Shown here: positions 24,105 to 32,900 of the stretch, piece by piece
Numbering within the stretch: position 1 is the stretch's first letter
Layout of the letters: each line of letters begins with the position of its first letter
NCBI RefSeq assembly: GCF_039614845.1
Contig: NZ_JBDIML010000003.1
Coordinates: 248,001 to 312,000, forward strand
Source of the DNA: Ornithinibacillus xuwenensis
Lineage (GTDB): Bacteria > Bacillota > Bacilli > Bacillales > Amphibacillaceae
DNA: 64,000 nt
Direction of reading: 5' to 3'
Notes under the pieces: generated by a model
Seen by the model: only the letters and a program-made list of their open reading frames with translations
Told to the model about the DNA's origin: nothing
Database searches by the model: none
Translations under genes and position numbers: made by a program

Positions 24105-25601
24105 TTACTTACCTTCTCTTTTTTTCTGTTTTCTACTCAAGTATATAACGCCTGCTATAAACAATAGGAAAACAACTACAATTGGTGCAATAAATCCCCA
24201 ATTTATCCCTGTATCTTCTTCAATAACAAACACATCAGCTGTTTCTCTTGCTAATCCTATTTTATAGTCACCATTTTCCAATTGACGAACTAGATTATCA
24301 CCTAATAGACCTCGTAACTGCACATTTGAGTCTAGGTCAGTTATGGAAACTGCTCTTGAAACACTGTCATTATTAATGGCAATATACATGGTTTCGTCTT
24401 GATAAGAGCGCTTAAACACACTCATACCTTCATCAGATCCAACGAGTTCAAAATCACCATATTGTAAGACTGGAAATTCTGTACGGAGAGCAAGTACCTT
24501 CGAGTATACTTCCTCCAATTCTTCTTCACCGCTGTTAAAATCAACTAATCGTTGTGCTTCTTCAATACCAGACCCATACATTGGGATATCAGACCCTTGA
24601 AAAATAGAGACGACCCCAGGACTTGTCAACATATAAGTTAATGCGAGTTGCCAGGTTGTTACAGCATTTCTTCCATTCTCCGCTGCTCTTTGCGTGAATC
24701 GTTCCACTGTTCTATTATCTAAATAAATGAGCCCTTCTTTATTCTCATTTGATTTCCATGCTTGATAAATATCTTCAACAGGATTATTGACGTTGATGAA
24801 TACATCAGCCATTGCCTTTGAAAGCTCTTGATTCTCTACAGCATCTATCGTTGAAATATCAACAAGCTCTTCAGAAGCATTATTTACTACATCAGCTACA
24901 ATATAAAAATCAGAGTTCTCTTTCTTTAACTCTGCTGTCATGGTACCCATAAAGCCAACAGACGCTTTATCAGCCGCATGTAAAATAAATCCGTCAACAT
25001 TTCCTTCGTTCATCCAATATTTTGCTATATCCAATAGCATGTTTTGAACATCTGGGTTTTCCTGATTTAATACAGCAACATTCTCAAACCACTCGGCATT
25101 CACTACATTCGCATCAGCCTTATCTATCAACCAGTCCTCTTTTTCAGGATCACCAACAATTGGATGACTCTCAGCTACATAATTTGTCACAAGCTCAAGC
25201 ATAACCTTCATATCACGTTTATGAGCTTCTTCCACCAACTCATGCAAGTCTTCCATCGTTCCAAATTCTTCCTCCACGGAATAAAAGTCCTCAATCCAGT
25301 AACCGTGATAGCCATCAGGAGCATTTTCCATTATTGGAGAAAGTGATATTGTTGTATATCCTAAATCCTTTAAATCATCTAGCTTTAACTTTATTCCTTC
25401 TAAATCCCCACCGTGGTATGCATAAGGATCATCAATTCGAACCTCATCACTAAATGCTTGATCCCCATTATTAAAACGATCAACCATCACCTCATAGATT
25501 ATTTCTTTTTGTATTGATTTTTCCGCTGCAAAGCTTACAACTGGGTATGTATATACAATTAATAAAATCGCTATTAACAATAGTATTGCAATTTTCTTCA
25601 T
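24105..25601 (-). CDS. Membrane-anchored GH13 (alpha-amylase family) pseudoenzyme, 498 aa
   Basis: A signal peptide (residues 1-26, AAE) is followed by a GH13 TIM barrel beginning IIYEVMVDRFNNGD and with YHGGDLEGI and GYHGYWIEDFYSVEEEFGT, then a beta-domain and a C-terminal membrane helix with a basic tail (about residues 468-498). The barrel is clear, but the catalytic residues are changed: region II reads GFILHAADK (nucleophile Asp to His208, Arg to Ile206), region III VADVV (acid/base Glu to Asp237), and region IV LDNRTVERF (His-Asp to Arg297-Thr298). Region I also has Tyr in place of His. It is therefore unlikely to cleave glycosidic bonds and may bind glucans or act as a surface scaffold. 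Orientation puts the barrel outside the cell. Confidence 0.85.
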   Translation of the reverse strand: MKKIAILLLIAILLIVYTYPVVSFAAEKSIQKEIIYEVMVDRFNNGDQAFSDEVRIDDPYAYHGGDLEGIKLKLDDLKDLGYTTISLSPIMENAPDGYHGYWIEDFYSVEEEFGTMEDLHELVEEAHKRDMKVMLELVTNYVAESHPIVGDPEKEDWLIDKADANVVNAEWFENVAVLNQENPDVQNMLLDIAKYWMNEGNVDGFILHAADKASVGFMGTMTAELKKENSDFYIVADVVNNASEELVDISTIDAVENQELSKAMADVFINVNNPVEDIYQAWKSNENKEGLIYLDNRTVERFTQRAAENGRNAVTTWQLALTYMLTSPGVVSIFQGSDIPMYGSGIEEAQRLVDFNSGEEELEEVYSKVLALRTEFPVLQYGDFELVGSDEGMSVFKRSYQDETMYIAINNDSVSRAVSITDLDSNVQLRGLLGDNLVRQLENGDYKIGLARETADVFVIEEDTGINWGFIAPIVVVFLLFIAGVIYLSRKQKKREGK

Positions 25602-25700
25602 TCATCTTCCTCCAGCTTTTTTAATCATTCTTGTACTATTATTAACCTTTCATACAAATAGTCAACGATATCTACCAAATTGTTAAAAATACGCCACAAA

Positions 25701-25737
25701 AAAAGCTATTCCAATAATAACGGAATAGCTTTTTTTC
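25701..25737. terminator. Terminator downstream of yisL
   Basis: AAAAGCTATTCC and GGAATAGCTTTT pair perfectly around a 9-base loop with T runs on both strands; it ends yisL on the minus strand. Confidence 0.85.
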
Positions 25738-25745
25738 ATAGTACC

Positions 25746-26120
25746 TTAACCGAACCAAACACCATTTGGTAAACGGAAGAAGCCTAAAGCAATGGTAATT
25801 AAAAATGCTACTACAAGCTGAATCCACCCAGCTTTTGCCGAGTCATTATCTTTAATTTTTCCTAATGTCATTTCCATTGCTGCGATTACCCAAACACCAG
25901 CCAGGCCTTTAATAATCGCTTCGACCAAATACGGATTATCTCCCTTGAAGAATGTAGCGATAAGGTCTCCACCAGAATACAAAATTAATAGATAGTCTAA
26001 ACGAAGAATCATTTGCACAATTTTTGAAGCTTTTTCACTACCTTGCTTATGTAATATCACTGCAACAATAAACAATATGAAAGCAAGTGCCCATGCTGTA
26101 ATATGTAGATGTGTATTCAT
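25746..26120 (-). CDS. yisL: YisL family membrane protein (UPF0344), 124 aa
   Basis: Four membrane segments and the pattern HLHITAWALAFILF...RLDYLLILYSGGDL...KGLAGVWVIAAMEM match the YisL/UPF0344 (DUF1516) family of Bacillales. No enzymatic motif exists. AGGAGG precedes the ATG at 26120. Function is unknown. It is divergent from rocD. Confidence 0.88.
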   Translation of the reverse strand: MNTHLHITAWALAFILFIVAVILHKQGSEKASKIVQMILRLDYLLILYSGGDLIATFFKGDNPYLVEAIIKGLAGVWVIAAMEMTLGKIKDNDSAKAGWIQLVVAFLITIALGFFRLPNGVWFG

Positions 26121-26353
26121 CTAACTCCTCCTAATTCATACTCTTTTCTTTTTCATACAAGCCTATAACATTTCTAACCTATCATAACATGTTCGCATTT
26201 AAATACATATGAAAAATTTTTGACAATAAATTTCATTTTTATTCTCTTTCCGCACAAAATCTATTATAATAAGAAAAAATGTATATTTATACATATGCTA
26301 TCTATTTGATAATTTGCGAAGTTGTGTTACATTGCTATTATAGGAGGGATTTT

Positions 26354-27550
26354 ATGGCAAAATTAAGTGAATCGATTATTAACCAAACTGAATCTTATGG
26401 CGCGAAAAACTACCACCCACTGCCAGTTGTTGTAGCAAAAGCTGAGGGTGTTTGGATTGAAGATCCTGAAGGAAATCGTTACATGGATATGTTAAGCGCA
26501 TATTCCGCAGTGAACCAAGGACACCGTCATCCAAAAATTATTGATGCTTTGGTTAAACAAGCAGGAAGAGTAACCTTAACATCTCGTGCATTTCACAATG
26601 ACCAACTTGGCCCATGGTACGAAAAAATATGTCAGCTAACAAATAAAGATATGGCCCTTCCAATGAATACTGGTGCAGAGGCTGTTGAAACTGCGGTCAA
26701 GGCCGCACGTCGTTGGGCATATGATGTAAAAGGCGTTGCTGAAGATAAAGCAGAAATTATTGCTTGTGTAGGAAACTTCCACGGTCGCACAATGCTTGCT
26801 GTTTCCCTATCATCTGAAGAAGAATATAAACGTGGATTTGGTCCAATGCTTCCAGGCATCAAATTAATTCCTTATGGCGATATTGATGCATTAAAGGCAG
26901 CGATAACTGAGAATACTGCTGGTTTCCTATTTGAACCAATTCAAGGTGAAGCTGGTATTGTAATTCCACCAGAAGGATTCCTAAAAGAAGCATATGAGGT
27001 ATGTAAAGATAATAATGTGCTATACATAGCGGACGAAATTCAAGCAGGTCTAGCACGTACAGGTAAAATGTTTGCTTGTGACTGGGAAGAAGTAGAGCCT
27101 GACATGCTAATCTTAGGTAAGGCACTTGGTGGCGGCGTGATGCCTATCTCCTGTGTAGTTGCCAATAAAGATATTCTTGGTGTTTTTAACCCAGGATCAC
27201 ATGGTTCAACATTTGGTGGTAACCCACTGGCATGTGCCGTATCACTAGCTTCTCTTGAAGTACTGGAAGAGGAAAAATTAGCGGAACGCTCTTTAGAGCT
27301 AGGGAACTACATGATGGAAGAACTAAGAAAAATTGATAATCCAGTCATTAAAGAAGTTCGTGGTAAAGGATTATTTGTAGGTGTTGAATTAAACGAACCT
27401 GCTCGTTCCTATTGTGAAGCATTGAAAGAAAGAGGATTACTATGTAAAGAAACACATGAAAATGTAATTCGCTTCGCTCCACCACTAATCATTGACAAAA
27501 AGGATTTAGACTGGGCATTAGGACATATAAAAGAAGTATTAAAAGGTTAA
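26354..27550 (+). CDS. rocD: Ornithine aminotransferase, 398 aa
   Basis: RocD converts ornithine and 2-oxoglutarate to glutamate semialdehyde and glutamate in arginine catabolism and proline formation. The class III PLP aminotransferase signatures are visible: GAEAVETAVKAARRWAY, FEPIQGEAG, the Asp of ADEIQAGLARTG that contacts the PLP ring nitrogen, and the PLP Lys in LGKALGGGVMP (about residue 255). The N-terminus YGAKNYHPLPVVV is specific to OAT. ATG 26354 has AGGAGG just upstream; the longer frame to 26279 lacks a site. It ends in its own terminator. No other roc gene is nearby. Confidence 0.95.
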   Translation: MAKLSESIINQTESYGAKNYHPLPVVVAKAEGVWIEDPEGNRYMDMLSAYSAVNQGHRHPKIIDALVKQAGRVTLTSRAFHNDQLGPWYEKICQLTNKDMALPMNTGAEAVETAVKAARRWAYDVKGVAEDKAEIIACVGNFHGRTMLAVSLSSEEEYKRGFGPMLPGIKLIPYGDIDALKAAITENTAGFLFEPIQGEAGIVIPPEGFLKEAYEVCKDNNVLYIADEIQAGLARTGKMFACDWEEVEPDMLILGKALGGGVMPISCVVANKDILGVFNPGSHGSTFGGNPLACAVSLASLEVLEEEKLAERSLELGNYMMEELRKIDNPVIKEVRGKGLFVGVELNEPARSYCEALKERGLLCKETHENVIRFAPPLIIDKKDLDWALGHIKEVLKG

Positions 27551-27558
27551 ACGAAAAA

Positions 27559-27580
27559 GGTGCCGAGTGGCACCTTTTTT
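27559..27580 (+). terminator. Terminator of rocD
   Basis: GGTGCC and GGCACC pair around GAGT, extended by A-T pairs on both sides, then six T. Confidence 0.85.
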
Positions 27581-27645
27581 ATTCGGAAAAAAACCTGCGC
27601 GGGATTGATTGGATGGTTGGTTGGTAATTCGACGAGTTAATTGTT

Positions 27646-27775
27646 TATCAGCGGCACCCAATTTTATCAGCGGTTCTCCTCCATTTATCAGCGTTTTTTC
27701 ATTTATATCAGCGGATCACCTCCACATTTCAGCGTTCAGACTATTTTATCAGCGAATCTCCTCCATATATTAGCG
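27646..27775. repeat. TATCAGCG cluster 2, about 20-bp period
   Basis: TATCAGCG or close variants begin at 27646, 27665, 27686, 27706, 27727 (TTTCAGCG), 27747 and 27768 (TATTAGCG), spaced 19, 21, 20, 21, 20 and 21. Spacer pieces also recur: GCACCCAATTT follows both the first and last copies and CTCCTCCAT appears twice. The cluster lies between the rocD terminator and the gerP operon, mirroring cluster 1. Confidence 0.9.
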
Positions 27776-27829
27776 GCACCCAATTTATTTAGTCAACTAA
27801 CAATACTACCCCCCGCCCTATAACTTTCA

Positions 27830-27854
27830 ACAATTTTAAACCGTTACATAAACT
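27830..27854 (+). promoter_or_regulatory. Possible sigma-K promoter of the gerP operon
   Basis: AC at 27830-27831 and CATAAACT (27847-27854) resemble the mother-cell sigma-K elements (AC and CATAnnnT) with 15 bases between. gerP is a late mother-cell operon in other bacilli; this match is weak and unproven. Confidence 0.4.
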
Positions 27855-27873
27855 GATGATGAGGAGGATTCAT

Positions 27874-28089
27874 ATGCCAGCAAAAGTAGGAGCTGTAAAA
27901 GTTAATAATGTTTCGTCATCTAGTATTTTTAACATTGGTGACGTATATTCCATGAGTCCAGTAAGTTCTGCGAAAACCTTTGCTGGTGGGGGATCATTTA
28001 ATACTGGTGATGGTATACGAATCAACCTTAATCAATCGAATACGTATGTCTATGACAAGGACATCGTTGACCAGTCAAGATCGGAGTGA
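27874..28089 (+). CDS. gerPA: Spore germination protein GerPA, 71 aa
   Basis: First gene of the gerP operon, whose products let germinants pass through the spore coat. The protein begins MPAKVGAVKVNNVSSSSIFN and continues IGDVYSMSPVSSAKTFAGGGSFNTGDG, the GerPA/GerPF pattern. AGGAGG lies 8 bases before the ATG at 27874, which decides the start over the ATG at 27856 (at MMRRIH). The stop codon abuts gerPB. Confidence 0.88.
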   Translation: MPAKVGAVKVNNVSSSSIFNIGDVYSMSPVSSAKTFAGGGSFNTGDGIRINLNQSNTYVYDKDIVDQSRSE

Positions 28090-28094
28090 GAAGC

Positions 28095-28307
28095 ATGAAT
28101 ATTACGGTTCACCAGTCGATTCATATCAATCTATTACGTGTGGGAGCAATTACAAACTCCTCTGTATTACAAATTGGTAGTACTGGATGCATATTAGCTC
28201 AGTCTGACATCTATAATACTGGAGGATTTACCGAGCTCGCAGAAGAGGCAACACCTGCTGGGTCAAGTACATTACCATTGATTCCACTAACACAGCCTGT
28301 TCAATAA
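28095..28307 (+). CDS. gerPB: Spore germination protein GerPB, 70 aa
   Basis: GerPB-type sequence: ITVHQSIHINLLRVGAITNSSVLQIGSTGCI followed by a GGFTELAEE segment. It is small and soluble. The ATG at 28095 has GGAG 8 bases upstream, inside the gerPA end; a GTG at 28086 would overlap gerPA by 4 bases. It is cotranscribed with gerPA and followed by gerPC after 61 bases. Confidence 0.85.
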   Translation: MNITVHQSIHINLLRVGAITNSSVLQIGSTGCILAQSDIYNTGGFTELAEEATPAGSSTLPLIPLTQPVQ

Positions 28308-28368
28308 CATATTTTTAACATTCGCATACATTATTATAGGTATTCGCCTAGTAAAGGAGTGCGATTTG

Positions 28369-28962
28369 ATGAATATGTATGAGTGGAATCAATATTTGTA
28401 CGATTTTCAGCAAACTATCTACAAACAAAATCAACAGATTCAAGAACTAGAGGCAAAGATTAATCATCTTGAAGCATTAATCAACGAGAAAAATACACAT
28501 TCAGTTGAAACGATTGAGTACCATTTTGATCAGCTTAAAATTGAACGGTTAGATGGAACGTTACACATCGGTTTATCACCTTCCGAATTAGCAAACATTG
28601 ATGATTTAGATATCCCTAAACCAAAAAAGCATATGCAAGATAAACAGTTTCATGCAGTAGAGCAAGAGCTCATTCCTAACTTAAATAGCTATATACAAAA
28701 TCAAGGACCTGAAATGATACGAACCCTATCAACTAAATATGAAAAACCTATTGAAAAAGATTTTGAAGTAGCTATGATTAACGATATTAAAAATCAAATT
28801 CCTAGTCGTATTGAATTCTATGAAAAAGAAGCGAAGCAAAAGCATCAAATTTCAAATCGGAATCAATTAGAAAGCTATATTACCGATCAAGTTAAAAAAG
28901 AAATATATCATTCCATTGAAAAATACATGCAAGGTCAGCATTCAAAAGGAGAATCATCATGA
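28369..28962 (+). CDS. gerPC: Spore germination protein GerPC, 197 aa
   Basis: GerPC is the largest gerP product and contains an N-terminal coiled coil (QQTIYKQNQQIQELEAKINHLEALI, about residues 17-40) and a polar C-terminal part. The DQLKIERLDGTLHIGL block is a family hallmark. AAAGGAG precedes the ATG. Its stop codon overlaps the gerPD start by ATGA, so the two are translationally coupled. Together the Gerp proteins affect coat permeability to amino acids and inosine. Confidence 0.88.
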   Translation: MNMYEWNQYLYDFQQTIYKQNQQIQELEAKINHLEALINEKNTHSVETIEYHFDQLKIERLDGTLHIGLSPSELANIDDLDIPKPKKHMQDKQFHAVEQELIPNLNSYIQNQGPEMIRTLSTKYEKPIEKDFEVAMINDIKNQIPSRIEFYEKEAKQKHQISNRNQLESYITDQVKKEIYHSIEKYMQGQHSKGESS

Positions 28963-29135
28963 ATTTAGAAGTGCATAATTGGGGGTTATGTGTGGGAGAC
29001 GTACGAATTGAAGCAATCGCCTCCTCATCTGCTTTTTTAATTGGTGATAACGAAACGATTAAGCTTTCTTCATTTTATGATACGCCACCTGAATCGTATG
29101 TAATTGGTACAATTGTTCCATTATCACCAGAATAA
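28959..29135 (+). CDS. gerPD: Spore germination protein GerPD, 58 aa
   Basis: GerPD-type protein starting MNLEVHNWGLCVGDVRIEAIASSSAFLIGD. The ATG at 28959 overlaps the last codons of gerPC (ATGA). It ends VIGTIVPLSPE, the usual GerPD C-terminus. The protein is 58 residues, the usual size, and belongs to the same transcript. Confidence 0.88.
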   Translation: MNLEVHNWGLCVGDVRIEAIASSSAFLIGDNETIKLSSFYDTPPESYVIGTIVPLSPE

Positions 29136-29203
29136 CTTTTGGTGAGTGAATGATGAATCGTTTCTATTATAATAACAAGATAGTTTTAGCGTGAGGTGGT
29201 TCA

Positions 29204-29590
29204 GTGCAAAAACGACTAGTCAATGTTTCAAGAATTGGTATAACATCTATTGCCTTTAGCTCTATGATAAATATAGGAGATGCTGTTTATTATACGCCAA
29301 GATCAAGGGCAATTGCTGTCCAAAAAGAAGGCAGTATTTTTACCAGTGATGACGAGAAGGAATTTCAAGATTTTCCGATATTTCGGATGAAACCAAAATG
29401 GTTAGAGAGCAACATTCCGGTTCATGAGAGGAGTTTTCACCATAATGATCATATTCACGTTGGTCACGTATCCATCACAGGGGTGAGTCAATCCTCCATC
29501 GCTCAAGTTGGAGGAATTCAACACATAGACGCCGAGGCAAGAATAAAACATATTCGTATTTTACGGAATGAAGAAGATAACTTTGAATAG
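29204..29590 (+). CDS. gerPE: Spore germination protein GerPE, 128 aa
   Basis: The GTG at 29204 follows GAGGTG by 6 bases. N-terminal RLVNVSRIGITSIAFSSMINIGDAVYYTPRSRAIAVQKEG matches GerPE; the C-terminal half repeats the theme HVGHVSITGVSQSSIAQVGG. This internal duplication of a VxxVxITxxxxSxxxxIG strand pattern is typical of the gerP proteins. Operon position between gerPD and gerPF agrees with B. subtilis and B. cereus. Confidence 0.88.
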   Translation: MQKRLVNVSRIGITSIAFSSMINIGDAVYYTPRSRAIAVQKEGSIFTSDDEKEFQDFPIFRMKPKWLESNIPVHERSFHHNDHIHVGHVSITGVSQSSIAQVGGIQHIDAEARIKHIRILRNEEDNFE

Positions 29591-29656
29591 AATATACACA
29601 GTTCTTTAGTCATCTTCATATCGTAAAGTAAACTCTTATTTAGTAGGTGTATGACT

Positions 29657-29875
29657 ATGCCATCAATCGTCGGACCAATTAAGATCAATAGTGTTGGAGG
29701 CGGCGTTGTAAACTTTGGAGATGCCTTCTATTTATCTCCAAAGAGTACTTCTAAAACCAATGCTGGTTCCGGTTCTCTAAATACAGGTGACTTTATTAAT
29801 ACCAACACAGGTGTAAGCTCGACTAACCCTTTTGATCCTGATGTTAATGATCAAAACCAAACTGCAAATGCATAA
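29657..29875 (+). CDS. gerPF: Spore germination protein GerPF, 72 aa
   Basis: MPSIVGPIKINSVGGGVVNFGDAFYLSPKSTSKTNAGSGSLNTGDF is a nearly canonical GerPF sequence, and it ends DVNDQN-rich as usual. Family alignment supports ATG 29657; an ATG at 29651 is also possible. It is the last gene of the operon; a terminator shared with addA follows. Confidence 0.9.
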   Translation: MPSIVGPIKINSVGGGVVNFGDAFYLSPKSTSKTNAGSGSLNTGDFINTNTGVSSTNPFDPDVNDQNQTANA

Positions 29876-29906
29876 AGAGGATGTTCCGATAACGGAACAT
29901 CCTCTT
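29875..29906. terminator. Terminator between gerPF and addA
   Basis: AAGAGGATGTTCC and GGAACATCCTCTT form a perfect 13-bp stem with a 6-base loop over the stop codons of both convergent genes. Confidence 0.85.
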
Positions 29907-32900
29907 ACGCTTTTGGTACCTTAATAAGCAATTGCTTGGAAAAGAAGTATAGATAGGTTTCTTTTACTGGCGACTTCCAAATAGTTTCTAATGCATGACG
30001 ATATAGGGTTAATTGAACCTTGTACCGGTTTATTAGATTATTGATAACCGTGTCATTCACTTCCTGTGTAATACTATCAGTCTTATAATCTAAAATTATC
30101 CAACCACCATCCGTGGGAATAACTGCATCAAATACCCCTTGCACAAGTACCTGCTCACTTGTTTCACTACTCCAATTTGCATACACTTCTTTTGCAGGTA
30201 AGGTGATACTGAAAGGTACTTCTCGGTAAAGCTTATCTGCATTCATCATTAGCGCTGCAATCTCTGTATCAAAAAATCTTTCTACTGCTTCAATGTTAAT
30301 GGAATCTGCTTCTTGTCTCCGTAGAATTTCACGTTCTACTAATGATTCAACGAACGCTACAATTTCATGTTCATCCATTTTTTTCTTAAACGAAAGATGC
30401 TGCATCACGGTATGCATGGCTGTTCCTTTTTCAGCAGCTGAGAGAGTTTTCTCCTTTTGCATAAAAATGGGCTTTCTAACAATTGGTGTCTTAAAAGGCT
30501 GAACAAGCTGATTGGCACTATATTCATCCTTTATTTCTCGCTGTCGCTTAATTTCAGTAACACTTTGCTTTGCTCTGGAATGAGCTGCCTCTAGGAATGG
30601 ATATTCAAATGCAAGTCGATTATGGACAAATTCATCAAGTTCTGGTTCCTCTAATTCAATAGGCTGCCATGCACGAATCTTTTCTTTTAATTTCAAATCT
30701 TCCTCTACGGAGGATTCTTCCAGATTGGCTAATTCACTTCCATGGAGAATCGATACCTCCCATTTAGATGGATCGATTCGAATCTCTTCTAGAACCGCAT
30801 CTTGTACATCCTCTGTACGCAGCGCAACACCTTCGTGGTGACGCACTAATGCCGGTCCTACCCAATCCAAATATGATTTCGACTGAATTCGGAAGTGTGC
30901 TGGTAAAATCCATTCTGAATGGTCGATAATGGATTGCCAGGTCTCCTGTTTTTTCTGAAAGGATGCTACATTACCAACCATTACGAGTTTCTCTCTTGCT
31001 CGTGTTAGCGCGACATAGAGCACCCGCATCTCTTCTGCTAAAAGTTCTCTTCGCTTTTCTTCTCTAATGGCATGATAGAATAAAGTCGGATAGGTTATTC
31101 GTTTGATTGGATCAATATACTTAGAAGCAAATCCTAAATCCTTATGAAGCAAGTAATTCTGTCGCAAATCCTGCATATTAAATTGTTTATCCATTGCCCC
31201 AACAATTACAACTGGGAACTCAAGGCCTTTACTTTTATGAATGGTCATAATACGCACAACATCTTCCTGCTCACTTAGTGCTCTAGCAGCACCTAAGTCA
31301 TCTCCTCGTTCCTCCATTCGTTCAATGAAGCGTAAGAAACGGAACAAACCACGGAAAGAAGTTGTTTCATAACCTCGAGCCCGGTCATATAACGCCCTCA
31401 AGTTTGCTTGTCGTTGCCGTCCACCTGGCATTCCGCCAACAAAGTCAAAATACCCTGTTTCACGATAGACCTGCCAGATTAATTCTGATAAGGCCCCTTG
31501 CCTAGCTGATAGTCTAAAACGATTTAACAATTCCATAAAACGCGATACTTTTTTGGCTAGAACATCTTCATTTTCATGGAGATATTTTTGTACGGCATCA
31601 AAATACGTGTTTCGCTGATCTGCTAATCGTACTTTAGTTAATTCATTTTCATTTAATCCTACAATAGGTGATTTCAGAACGGAAGCTAACGGAATATCCT
31701 GTCTTGGATTATCAATTACCTTTAAAAGATTTAACATAATTTTAACTTCAATTGCTTCAAAATATCCCGTCGATAGTTCCGCATAAACTGGTATACCTTG
31801 CTTCTTCAACTCATCAACAATTGTCGGAGCCCAAGTCATGGAACGAAGTAATATAACAATGTCACGATATTGGACATCTCGCTGGGTCTCTGTAGACTTT
31901 TCCACCACTTGAAGAGGCGGTGCATCTTTTTGACCAATCCATTGTTTTATCTTCCTTGCATATGCTCTTGCTTCCAATTGAGCATTTTCAAGATCTTGAT
32001 AGTTCTCATCCTCTTCGTCATCTGTTGGTAGCTGGTCCTCCGGCTTTTCACGGTCTATTATTAGAAGCTCTGGACTCGGTTCTATTAATGGTAAAGAATC
32101 ATACATACGGTTTGCATAGATCAGTTCTGCATCTTGATCATAATTGATTTCCCCAAGTTCTTCATCTAATATTTGTCTAAAGATATAATTTGCACCAATT
32201 AACACCAGCTCACGACTTCTAAAATTGCTTGCTAAATCAATTCGCGTCGCTACATGATCTTCCTCTGCAAAACGCTTATACTTATCGATGAAAAGAGAAG
32301 GCTCTGCATGTCGAAATCGATAAATACTTTGCTTAACATCTCCTACCATAAACATGTTTCCAGGTCCAATCTGATCACTAATAAGTGTCAGTATCGTCTC
32401 TTGCACCAAATTTGTATCCTGATATTCATCTACTAATAATTCACTAAATTGTTTTTGTAAATTTTTAGCAACACTAGATGGCTTGGGCACATCTAAGCTA
32501 GAAGAATCCTCAATTAATAACTGCAAGCATAAATGCTCCAAGTCAGAGAAATCAACGATTGCCTTCTCGCGTTTCATTTGAGTAAAACGATGAATAAAAT
32601 CCTTCACAATATCTGTCAATGACTTGATTACTGGTGCAAGCTCTCGCATATCTTGTACATGAGATACTAGATTTCGATTAAACCAGTTCCCCTTCATTGC
32701 ATTCCAACGGTCTTTATAGCTATCTCTTAATGCTTTCACTTTGTTCTTCTTATCTTCATTGCATTCTTGTTTTTTTCCTGACAGCCTTTTGAAGTCACTT
32801 CCACTCATAAATGCCTGAAGCTCATCCCAATCATCAAGCAATGTAAGTGCCTTTTCTAGCATTTGAAAATCTGCTTCAATCGTTTCCGTATACTGATAAG

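Noticed and set aside
27641..27823. ORF of 60 aa through the TATCAGCG array
   Set aside because: Its residues repeat only because the DNA words repeat; spacing of 19-21 bp changes frame between copies, and there is no ribosome binding site. Treated as a repeat, not a gene.
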